63,028 nucleotides of DNA, from assembly GCA_947487165.1 (NCBI GenBank), contig CANKWX010000014.1, forward strand, positions 1-63,028, given 5' to 3'. Position 1 is the stretch's first letter; each line of letters begins with the position of its first letter. This document shows positions 42,936 through 50,528 of this stretch, one piece after another. A program made the translations under genes and the position numbers. Source of the DNA: Burkholderiales bacterium (lineage in GTDB: Bacteria; Pseudomonadota; Gammaproteobacteria; Burkholderiales; Burkholderiaceae_E). Below the pieces are notes generated by a model that worked only from the letters and a program-made list of their open reading frames with translations, did not search any database and was not told the DNA's origin.

Positions 42936-43768
42936 GTCCCGACGCATCGGTCACCGGTCCTGCGGCCACGCCAGCGCCCGAACTGGTGATCGATGTCCGC
43001 GGCATCGTGACCCGCTTCGGCAAGCAGGTCGTGCACGACGGACTGGACCTGCAGATTCGCCGCGGCGATCTGGTCGCACTGATCGGCGGCAGCGGTACCG
43101 GCAAGTCGGTGCTGCTGCGCGAGATCATCGGTCTTCATCGCCCCGACTCGGGCAGCGTGAATCTGCTGGGGACCGATGTCTGGACTGCCTCGCCCGACAT
43201 GCTCGCCGCAGTTCGACGCCGTTTCGGCATGATGTTCCAGGAAGGCGCGCTGTTTTCTTCGCTCACTGTTGCGGCCAACGTCGCCACGCCGCTTCGGGAG
43301 CATTTTTCGCTGCCCGAGGACCTGCTCGACGAACTGGTTCGACTTCGACTCACACTGGCCGGCCTGCCGCCCGATGCAGCAGGCAAGATGCCCAGCCAGC
43401 TGTCGGGCGGCATGGTCAAGCGCGCCGCGATTGCGCGCGCGATTGCCCTCGAACCCGAAGTGCTGTTTCTGGATGAGCCGACCTCCGGACTCGATCCGAT
43501 CACAGCCCGCGCCTTCGATGCCTTGCTGACGTTTCTGAATCGCGACCTTGGCATCACGGTTTTGCTGGTGACGCATGATCTCGACTCGCTGGTGGGAATC
43601 GCCAGGCGCATCGTCGTGCTGGGCCGGGGGCGAGTGATTGCCGACGGCAATCTCGCCGAGATCACCGCAGTCGATGACCCATGGATACAATCCTATTTCT
43701 CCTCCCGGGCCAGCCTGCCGGCCCCCCATCCGACCAAAACAGAAAACAGCCCGCACGATGGAGCCTGA
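42929..43768 (+). CDS. MlaF-like ABC ATPase
   Basis: 279 residues. Walker A IGGSGTGKSVLLREIIG, Q-loop MMFQEGALFSSL, signature QLSGGMVKRAAIARA, Walker B LFLDEPTSGLDPI. The MFQEGALF and GMVKR forms are those of MlaF/Ttg2A. It powers phospholipid transfer with the STAS-MlaE permease, to which it is translationally coupled (ATG within the mlaE stop). Confidence 0.94.
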   Translation: MVSPDASVTGPAATPAPELVIDVRGIVTRFGKQVVHDGLDLQIRRGDLVALIGGSGTGKSVLLREIIGLHRPDSGSVNLLGTDVWTASPDMLAAVRRRFGMMFQEGALFSSLTVAANVATPLREHFSLPEDLLDELVRLRLTLAGLPPDAAGKMPSQLSGGMVKRAAIARAIALEPEVLFLDEPTSGLDPITARAFDALLTFLNRDLGITVLLVTHDLDSLVGIARRIVVLGRGRVIADGNLAEITAVDDPWIQSYFSSRASLPAPHPTKTENSPHDGA

Positions 43769-44762
43769 AGCCCGGTACACGATGATCGGTTCGGTCCTGC
43801 TGGCGATTGTTGTCGCGGCGGTGGCGGGCTTCGTATGGCTGTCGAGCTCGGGACGGGCGTCAGACTTTCGCTTCTACACGATCTATTTCGAGCGACAGTC
43901 GCTTGAGGGGTTGCAAGTTGGCGGCGATGTCAACATGCGCGGTGTGAAAGTCGGTCGAATCGAAGACTTCACCATTTCGCGCGACAACATCAACAGGGTG
44001 AAGGTCACCATTCGGGTCGCCCGCGCAACGCCGGTGAGTGAAAACACCACTGCCGTTGTCGCCCGCAGCATCGTGACCGGCCTTGCCCGCATCAACCTCG
44101 ATACGCCTGGTACACCCGGCCCGGAGCTGTTGTCGGTTGCAGCCGGTGAGCGATACCCGGTGATCACCGAAGGCACCTCCAACCTCGACCAGATCGCCGA
44201 CTCGGTCAGCAAACTGGCCTCACAGGCCGATATCGCACTTGAGAACCTGAACTCGGTGATGGGCGACAAGAACCAGAAATCGCTCGCTCAGGCGCTGACC
44301 GCGATCCGCGACCTGAGTATCGGGCTGAACCGCAGACTCGCGACGGTCGACGATATGGCCGCGAGCTTTCAGGCAAGTTCGACCTCCTTTCAGAACCTCA
44401 GCCGTGACTTGTCGGGCGCGAGCGACAAAGTGGCCAATGCGGTCGTACCGGTCAGCGATGAAGCCAATCAGAGTCTTCGTGAGGCCAGCGAAACCCTCAG
44501 GCAACTCAGGCAGAGCTCCGTCAATCTTGAGCGCGACGTGGCCAAGTCGCTGGCCGTTCTCAATCAGAGCGTGGCGGGCCTGTCCAGTCGCACCGATGAC
44601 GCCGTCGATGTGGGTCTGAACGAACTGCGTGCCACCACCGCAGACCTGCGCAGCAGTCTGGCCATCGTCAGCCGAACGCTCGATCGCCTGCAGGATCCCA
44701 AGGCGATTCTGATCGGCCCCAGCAGCAGCCAGCTTGGACCGGGCGAAGAGGCGCGACGATGA
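43758..44762 (+). CDS. MCE-domain lipid-transport protein (MlaD-like)
   Basis: 334 residues: one N-terminal membrane helix (about 10-30), one MCE domain (YTIYFERQSLEGLQVGGDVNMRGVKVG read in parts), and a long helical coiled-coil tail. MCE proteins form hexameric rings that ferry phospholipids. The ATG 40 codons into the open frame is preferred (start EPEARYTMIG). It overlaps the ATPase stop region and the lipoprotein gene (ATGA) in one operon. Confidence 0.92.
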   Translation: MEPEARYTMIGSVLLAIVVAAVAGFVWLSSSGRASDFRFYTIYFERQSLEGLQVGGDVNMRGVKVGRIEDFTISRDNINRVKVTIRVARATPVSENTTAVVARSIVTGLARINLDTPGTPGPELLSVAAGERYPVITEGTSNLDQIADSVSKLASQADIALENLNSVMGDKNQKSLAQALTAIRDLSIGLNRRLATVDDMAASFQASSTSFQNLSRDLSGASDKVANAVVPVSDEANQSLREASETLRQLRQSSVNLERDVAKSLAVLNQSVAGLSSRTDDAVDVGLNELRATTADLRSSLAIVSRTLDRLQDPKAILIGPSSSQLGPGEEARR

Positions 44763-45469
44763 GTGCTGTCGCCCTTTCTTTTTATTACGACAAGCGCGGG
44801 GCAATCAGCAAAGCCATGCACGCACTGATGCTTGTCTTTCTGAGCGGCCTGGTTGCAGGCTGCGGCGGGCTGTCGATTACCAATGCCAGTCCGAAGGTCG
44901 ACTATTTCATCCTTCAGGACCTGGCATTGCCGGCGCCACCGACCGCCGCCGCGCCGCCGCGCAGCAGCCGCGTTCTGTTGATTGCGGGCAGCTCGTCGCA
45001 GGCGCTTTTCGACAGCGAGCGCGTGGTCTTCACGAAGGACGGCATCAGCCGGTCCTACTATCAGTTTGCCAACTGGAGCGAACGGCCGGGACAAAGCCTC
45101 GCCATGCTCGCCGAAACACGGCTTTCGCGGGTCGGCTACTTCAGTGCGGTGACGCAATCGACCTCGGGCGTGAAGGCCGACCTGCTCCTCACCCTGAGAC
45201 TCAATGAGCTGACCCATGACGATTCGGTCTCGCCAGGCGTGATGCGGCTGGAGGTGATTGCAGATCTGCTCGACTGGCGAACCCGCGAACTGATCGCACG
45301 GCGAGTATTCGTCGGGGCAGTTGCGGTCACCAGCCGCGACTCGGTCGGCGGCGCGCAGGCTGCAAATCGTGCCGTCACCAGGATGCTCGACGATCTGTCG
45401 CCCTGGGTCGAGAGCAATGCTGCAACGCTCAAACCGGCCGGGATTGAGACGGGATTGAAACGGGATTGA
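44759..45469 (+). CDS. ABC-type transport auxiliary lipoprotein (PqiC/YmbA type)
   Basis: 236 residues from the coupled ATG; an internal ATG (44816) gives a more typical lipoprotein signal ending GLVAGC. The body has the PqiC/ABC-aux fold (KVDYFILQDL, VLLIAGSSSQALFDSERVVF). It is an outer-membrane lipoprotein partner of MCE systems; the gene order STAS-MlaE, MlaF, MlaD, PqiC-like recalls Pqi-type operons. The 3' end is an 11-base repeat containing the stop. Confidence 0.88.
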   Translation: MSAVALSFYYDKRGAISKAMHALMLVFLSGLVAGCGGLSITNASPKVDYFILQDLALPAPPTAAAPPRSSRVLLIAGSSSQALFDSERVVFTKDGISRSYYQFANWSERPGQSLAMLAETRLSRVGYFSAVTQSTSGVKADLLLTLRLNELTHDDSVSPGVMRLEVIADLLDWRTRELIARRVFVGAVAVTSRDSVGGAQAANRAVTRMLDDLSPWVESNAATLKPAGIETGLKRD

Positions 45470-45471
45470 GA
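45439..45471 (+). repeat. Three tandem copies of an 11-bp unit at the end of the PqiC-like gene
   Basis: Units CGGGATTGAGA, CGGGATTGAAA and CGGGATTGAGA. Each carries TGA and, because the period is 11, the three TGAs fall in all three frames; the last (45467) is the real stop. The final residues of the protein are encoded by the first two copies. Confidence 0.8.
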
Positions 45472-45474
45472 ACC

Positions 45475-45762
45475 TCAGAGGTTTGAGCGGTCGAGCTCGG
45501 GGATGAGTCGCCCACGGCGCCGATAGGCCGGCGCGTCGAAGGCCGCATAAGGGTGCTTGCACGGCGCGACACCGCGATCACCGATGCGATGCGAGAGCGC
45601 CTTATCGACTGCCGGTTCAAGACTGAAAAACAGGGCATCGAGGAATGCGTTGAAGGCGTTCGACAGCGGCCGGCAAGCGGCTGAAGCCGGTGTGCGAATG
45701 GGTCTGCGAACGGGTGTACGAATCGGTCTGCGATTGAAAGTAGAAAAGATGATGCTGCTCAT
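45475..45762 (-). CDS. Small hypothetical protein, possible remnant
   Basis: 95 codons starting ATG at 45762, overlapping by ATGA the stop of the ABC-F-like remnant. The N-terminus is hydrophobic-start MSSIIFSTFN, followed by a duplicated RRPIRTP(V/A) unit encoded by the 12-base repeat at 45689-45736, and a basic C-terminus. No family recognised. It could be a genuine small gene once coupled to the decayed ABC gene, or chance. Confidence 0.3.
   Translation of the reverse strand: MSSIIFSTFNRRPIRTPVRRPIRTPASAACRPLSNAFNAFLDALFFSLEPAVDKALSHRIGDRGVAPCKHPYAAFDAPAYRRRGRLIPELDRSNL
45689..45736. repeat. Four tandem copies of a 12-bp unit
   Basis: Units GGTGTGCGAATG, GGTCTGCGAACG, GGTGTACGAATC and GGTCTGCGATTG are contiguous. 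On the plus strand they would read GVRMGLRT-like; on the minus strand they encode the RRPIRTP repeats of the small ORF. The unit length is the same as in the two stop-codon repeats but it is not at a recognised gene end. Confidence 0.75.
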
Positions 45763-45910
45763 GTCAGGCTCGTCGATGAAGGCAATTCGATCAGCTTGAC
45801 GCAACCCTGGCTCACAGACTGAGCCACGAAGAAATTGTCATGCGATGCCACCATGACCCTGGATCAGGGAATCAGCGATCCGATGGCATTCGAGGAAAGC
45901 GACGCACGCT
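45759..45910 (-). pseudogene. C-terminal remnant of an ABC-F-type ATPase
   Basis: One minus-strand frame reads VMVASHDNFFVAQ and ends VKLIELPS, the switch (H-loop) and tail of ABC-F ATPases (typically LLVVSHDxxFL...IEL). Directly upstream, one base out of frame, lies VAFLECHRIADSLIQG, which fits the preceding S-x-x-x-LE helix. Together they look like the last ~45 codons of an ABC-F gene split by a one-base frameshift at about 45858; no Walker or signature motifs remain. Confidence 0.5.
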
Positions 45911-45925
45911 AAGTCGTCGCGCCAT

Positions 45926-45951
45926 GTGATCAGCTTGCGTGATCAGCCTGC
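45926..45951. repeat. Two tandem 13-bp copies spanning the WYL regulator stop
   Basis: GTGATCAGCTTGC followed by GTGATCAGCCTGC. The second copy holds the stop codon of the minus-strand WYL gene; the first repeats it 13 bases downstream, out of frame. Confidence 0.75.
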
Positions 45952-46926
45952 GTCATCGCCAAGATAAGACAAGCGTGCGGCATCAAGCTCGCTGATGACC
46001 TGCTGGCGCAAAGACTCGGGCGACAGCACCTCGACCGCCGCACCGTGCTTCAAGATATCCATGAGCAGCTCACGCGGATCGTTGTAGGGCAGCTTGAGCA
46101 CCCATCGGCCTGAGGGATCGAATGCGCCGATCTGCTGCGGATGCCATGTCTCGGCGCCAACCCATCTGGCGCGATCGGGTGAAAAGCGCAGCGTCGCCCA
46201 GGTCACGTCACGGCCGGAAAAAATGCCATAACCGCTGTCCATCACTTCAGCCAGCGCGCCTCGACTCACCTCTTTGGCCGCCTCGTCGCAAATGGCCGCC
46301 TCTGAGATCGCATCAACGGCAAAGCTGCGGATATCGCGCCGAAGATGACACCAGGCCAGCAGATACCAGTTCTCGCGATAAAAGATCAGCTGCTGAGGCG
46401 AGACGGTTCGTTCGGTGGTAGTGCCGGTCTGGCGCGAAAAGTGCGCAATCGACAGTCGGCGGCGGCGCAGGGTGGCTGAGGCGACCGTCTCGAAGTGACG
46501 GACCGACAGCGTGCGTCTCGCCGCACTGACCAGCCTGAATCGTCGCTCGACCTCCTCGGCGCTGTGATCGGCGCTTCCCAGCAGGGCACGCAAGCGCGCC
46601 TGCAGGGGGCGCACCTGGGCTTCGAGCAGACCAGGCTGCAGATCGGCCAGCAACTGCTGCATGGTGAGCAGGGCGTGAACCTCGGATGCGTTGAACCACA
46701 GGCCCGGCAGGGCGAAGGTCGGGCCTGTGGCCGGCTCGGTGTAACGGTAGCCGCCGTCGAATCGATCCCATTCGATTGGCGCATTGAGCCGATCGCGCAT
46801 GTATTCAAGGTCGCGTTTGAAGGTTGCCCGTGAGACGCCGAGCGAAGACAGAAAGCGCTCGATCGGGACAGCATGCCCCGACTGCAGCAACTGGTCGATC
46901 TGATAAAAGCGTTCGGTGCGGTCCAT
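45943..46926 (-). CDS. WYL-domain transcriptional regulator
   Basis: 327 residues: an N-terminal winged helix (RTERFYQIDQLLQSG and LGVSRATFKRDLEYMR, about residues 1-50) and a WYL domain (PQQLIFYRENWYLLAW, RSFAVDAISEA) with a C-terminal extension. WYL regulators sense nucleotides or DNA damage and often repress nearby genes; several control defence or repair loci. The adjacent Rad50/Mre11-like pair (45 bases away, upstream on the same strand) is the obvious target candidate. Confidence 0.9.
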   Translation of the reverse strand: MDRTERFYQIDQLLQSGHAVPIERFLSSLGVSRATFKRDLEYMRDRLNAPIEWDRFDGGYRYTEPATGPTFALPGLWFNASEVHALLTMQQLLADLQPGLLEAQVRPLQARLRALLGSADHSAEEVERRFRLVSAARRTLSVRHFETVASATLRRRRLSIAHFSRQTGTTTERTVSPQQLIFYRENWYLLAWCHLRRDIRSFAVDAISEAAICDEAAKEVSRGALAEVMDSGYGIFSGRDVTWATLRFSPDRARWVGAETWHPQQIGAFDPSGRWVLKLPYNDPRELLMDILKHGAAVEVLSPESLRQQVISELDAARLSYLGDDAG

Positions 46927-46970
46927 GACAGCGTGGTCACTCAGGGTGGCGATATCGGGGCAGCGGCAGG

Positions 46971-49900
46971 TCAGGCAAGCGGCGGCCCATGCGCGAGCTC
47001 GTGAATCGAGAAAGCGCCACCGGGCAGCGCAGTGCGCGCCAGCGTGAGCAGATGCGGATGATGGGTGAAATAGACCACCTGGTTGCGCTGCGCGAGCTCA
47101 GCTAGACCTTGAAGGGCGAGCGCTGCGCGCTCGTCATCGAAAGTCATGAGGACATCATCGAGCAGCAAAGGAATGGGGGGCGCGGCATCGAGGCGCACCT
47201 CGATCGCGGCCAGGCGCAAAGAAAGGTAAAGCGCATCGGCCGTCCCTTCGCTCAGTCGGGCAACAGGAAGGCGCAGGCCATCGTCGCGCTCGGCAATTAG
47301 GATCTGGGTGTCATCGGACCACTCGGGCAAAAGTTTTGCCCAACGGCCGGCTGTCATGCGACTGAACCAGCGCGATGCAGCAGCAAGCATCGGACCCTGC
47401 GAACGGGTCTGGTAAGACTGGACCGAGCGCTCGAGGAGTTCACGGGCCAGACGCAATCGGGCCCAGTCGGTGGCAAGCCGAGCCACACCGGCTAGCTGCT
47501 CGCGGCTCGCCTCGGCAGCGAGCGCTGCTCGGGCATCGCCGTTGACCGCGTCGAATGCCGAACGCGCCTGCGTGCGGGCAGCGATGGCCGCATCACGCGC
47601 CGATTCGTCCTGGGTGATGAACTGCTCAAGCATGTCCTGCTCGGTCTGGAGCGCGACCGGATCGACACAGGCCAGTTGCTCAACCAGCGACGAATAGGCA
47701 GGACCCGCGGTGCTGCGAATCAGATCTTCAAGTGAGGCCGCCTCGCGACGCAGCGCCCTGCGACGCTCATTGCGGGAGACAGCTCGCAGCAGCGAGGCAT
47801 CATCGGACACCCCCGCGAGCGCCTGCAATCGGGTAATGCTGGCCTGCAGGCGCTCGCTTTGTGCCACGGTCAGTGCGATCGAGTGTTCGAGGGACTGTGC
47901 CTCGGTCTGTAACCGAAGCCTGTTGTCATGAGCCCGCTGGCTCGACTCGAGCGATGCCCGACAGGCAGCCACGAATGAGGACTCTGCGCCCGGCAAGGGC
48001 GCGGGTTCGCCGAGCTGGCGCGCCAGAGCGCGGGTATCGACGCGAAAGGCCTCGATCTGTTGCGCCGCAAGCTGCCATTGACGATCAGCAGCCTCGAAAG
48101 CCAACCATGCATCACGAAGGTCGTCGAGGGCATCGAGTCGAGCTGCCAGCTCGTGGCTCGACGCCGAGATCCCGAGCCGAAGCTCACCGGCCAGGCTCTC
48201 CCATGAGGAACGAAGCGAATCCGCCTCGCGATCGAGCGCTGCCAGCGCGTCCCGGTGGCCCTGCGCATCGCGCAGGGCGTGTTCGAAGGCATCGGCAAGC
48301 CGCCTTCGATCAGCGCAGGCCTGCTGCAACGAGGCCATCAGGGTGCGGGCATGCCTCAGGCATGCCGACAGGCTCGGCAGCCCTGACCCGCGCTGATTGA
48401 TGCCGGCATACGCCCATTGCAACAGTTGCAGATGATGGTCGCGCTGCAGCAGCAGCGATCGGTGCTCGGTGGCCAGTGCCTCTCGCGCGGCGAGGGCCTC
48501 GAGCAGGCGCTGGTGATGAGCCGCCCAGCCGGACCAGGCCTGCGGCGCCATGACCGGTAGGCCGCGAGCCGCGAGCCGCGCAGACCATTCCTGCGCTGCC
48601 TGCAAGGCTTTCTGTTCGAGCCGATCGCCTTCGACCTCACAGGCCGAAACATCCTGCTGCGCTTGGGCAATGCGCTGTTGCAGGGAATCGATTTCGGCCA
48701 GGCGCGCCGCATCATGAAAGCGGGCATCGGCAAGTCGGTCGGTCTGGGCAATCGATGCACCCAGCAGCGCGACGCGAAGCGCCCGACTGCCATCGGGCGA
48801 GTCGGTCTGGAGCATCTGAAGATGGGCGTCACGTTCGCCGCGCGCGGCCTCGAGTGCGCTGCGGATGATGACTCCCTGCTGCTGAGACAAACCGCGATGC
48901 TCGCGCTGCAGACGGACCAGGGCCTCGCGGTGGGCGGCATAGCGGGTCTGCCATTGCGCCTGTTCGTGGGCGATGGTGCTCGCAAGGATTTGCGCCTCGT
49001 CGAGCAGCCCACCAGGCAGCGCGAGTCGGGCGAGAACCTCGACCGACGGCCCACCAAGCGCCTCGGCCTGACGATCCAGTTGCGTGTCGAGCGCGGCCAC
49101 CTGCGACGCCAGCCGGCTTGCCTGTTGCTCGATGTCGCCGATAGCGGTCGCCGCATCATGCGCAGACACAAAGGCGGTGATGTCACCCGGATCGGGGGCA
49201 GCCTCAAGCGCTCTGCGCGCCTGGATCACCCTGTGTTCGGCTCGTTCGCTCGCCACAGACAGTTCGGTGCGTCGGGTCTCGAGGTCGCGACGCACGCCTA
49301 GCGAGTGCCGCGCTTGCGCCATGGCAGCGCGCGACGGCACCAGCGTGTCGATGCCGGGAACCGCCGCGGCCTGCGCGGTGGGCGTGTCGGAGGTGGGCAG
49401 CCTCGACGCGTCGCGGGACTGCATCAGGGAGGCGCCGTCAATGGCAGCCAGCGCACGCTGCAACACACGATGCGCCGCACTCGCATCGCTTTGCAAACCG
49501 AGCGCGGAGGCGCAGGCCGTCTGAAAACCCTCAAGTCGACCGGCGAGCTGAGCCACTGACTGTGCCGCATCGAGAAAGGCGGTGGCGGCCGGCAAGGCCG
49601 CAAGCGCCTCGCGACAACGACTCAGGCGATCTCGCTCGCCCAGCAGCGTCAAGCCGCTCTGCTCAAGCGACTGCATCCACAGGGCAAGTTGCGACTGAGC
49701 CTCATCGGGTAACTCGGGCACATCGGCCAGCTCAGTCAGTTCACGACCCAAGGCCGCGCTGCGGGCCACCTGTGGCCCGAGGCTGAGCAGTCGCTGAACC
49801 TGACCGAGGCGCTCTCGCCGAGTTCGCCATTGCGTCTCGATCTGGACAAGGTCGGCTTGCGCCTGATCGAGCGAATCGCGCAGGGTCTGCCACTGCCGTG

Positions 49901-50528
49901 GTGGCACGGCCGCATCACGGGCCGCCTGCTGGCTTGCGTCGAATTCGATCAATGCGGCATTGAGCGAGGGCAGCTTGCCTCGAGGCACAAAGAGCGCGTC
50001 GGCCTGGGATTGCAGGGCCGCCGAGACTGCCCGCAGGCGGGAAATGCCGCTGGCGGCCTCGAAGAGCGTGGCACCAAGCTCACTGCCGGAATCGAGCAGC
50101 GATCGTCCACCCAGTCGCAACTGCGCGCTGCCAAGCGAATGCATCCAGTCGAAGCGCCGGGCATCAATGCCGCCAAGCAGGGCATCGATGCTTGCCTGAT
50201 CGACGAGTCGCTCAGGATGCTCACGACCGGTGGCCGGATCGAATTCGCAAAGCGTCTGGCGCGCACCCTTGCGTCGCATCACCGCACGCCTGCCGGCGTC
50301 ATCGGTCAGCACCGCTCCCACCCGCAGGGCGGAATAATCGCGCCCGAAATGATCGTCGGTTCGTGTTGGAAACCCGAACAGCAAGGCGTTGATCGCCCGC
50401 ATGGCCGTGCTCTTGCCGCGCTCGTTCGGGCCATAGACGAGCTGCAATCCGGATGCCTGCCGGTCGAGATCGATGATCGCGCCGTTGAACGGACCATAGG
50501 CCTTGAGGTGAAGCGACGCGATCCTCAT
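46971..50528 (-). CDS. Rad50/YhaN-like AAA ATPase
   Basis: 1185 residues. ABC/SMC-type ATPase split by a very long coiled coil: Walker A YGPNERGKSTAMR (~residue 35), signature RLSEGTADALYLSLRL, Walker B PLLLDDVLMTFDDERA, and the switch FTHHPHLLTL near the end. The coiled-coil region has no CxxC zinc hook, as in YhaN and unlike SbcC/Rad50. It partners the metallophosphoesterase upstream, to which it is coupled (overlap 50525-50528). Likely role: processing of DNA ends; the exact substrate is unknown. Confidence 0.88.
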   Translation of the reverse strand: MRIASLHLKAYGPFNGAIIDLDRQASGLQLVYGPNERGKSTAMRAINALLFGFPTRTDDHFGRDYSALRVGAVLTDDAGRRAVMRRKGARQTLCEFDPATGREHPERLVDQASIDALLGGIDARRFDWMHSLGSAQLRLGGRSLLDSGSELGATLFEAASGISRLRAVSAALQSQADALFVPRGKLPSLNAALIEFDASQQAARDAAVPPRQWQTLRDSLDQAQADLVQIETQWRTRRERLGQVQRLLSLGPQVARSAALGRELTELADVPELPDEAQSQLALWMQSLEQSGLTLLGERDRLSRCREALAALPAATAFLDAAQSVAQLAGRLEGFQTACASALGLQSDASAAHRVLQRALAAIDGASLMQSRDASRLPTSDTPTAQAAAVPGIDTLVPSRAAMAQARHSLGVRRDLETRRTELSVASERAEHRVIQARRALEAAPDPGDITAFVSAHDAATAIGDIEQQASRLASQVAALDTQLDRQAEALGGPSVEVLARLALPGGLLDEAQILASTIAHEQAQWQTRYAAHREALVRLQREHRGLSQQQGVIIRSALEAARGERDAHLQMLQTDSPDGSRALRVALLGASIAQTDRLADARFHDAARLAEIDSLQQRIAQAQQDVSACEVEGDRLEQKALQAAQEWSARLAARGLPVMAPQAWSGWAAHHQRLLEALAAREALATEHRSLLLQRDHHLQLLQWAYAGINQRGSGLPSLSACLRHARTLMASLQQACADRRRLADAFEHALRDAQGHRDALAALDREADSLRSSWESLAGELRLGISASSHELAARLDALDDLRDAWLAFEAADRQWQLAAQQIEAFRVDTRALARQLGEPAPLPGAESSFVAACRASLESSQRAHDNRLRLQTEAQSLEHSIALTVAQSERLQASITRLQALAGVSDDASLLRAVSRNERRRALRREAASLEDLIRSTAGPAYSSLVEQLACVDPVALQTEQDMLEQFITQDESARDAAIAARTQARSAFDAVNGDARAALAAEASREQLAGVARLATDWARLRLARELLERSVQSYQTRSQGPMLAAASRWFSRMTAGRWAKLLPEWSDDTQILIAERDDGLRLPVARLSEGTADALYLSLRLAAIEVRLDAAPPIPLLLDDVLMTFDDERAALALQGLAELAQRNQVVYFTHHPHLLTLARTALPGGAFSIHELAHGPPLA

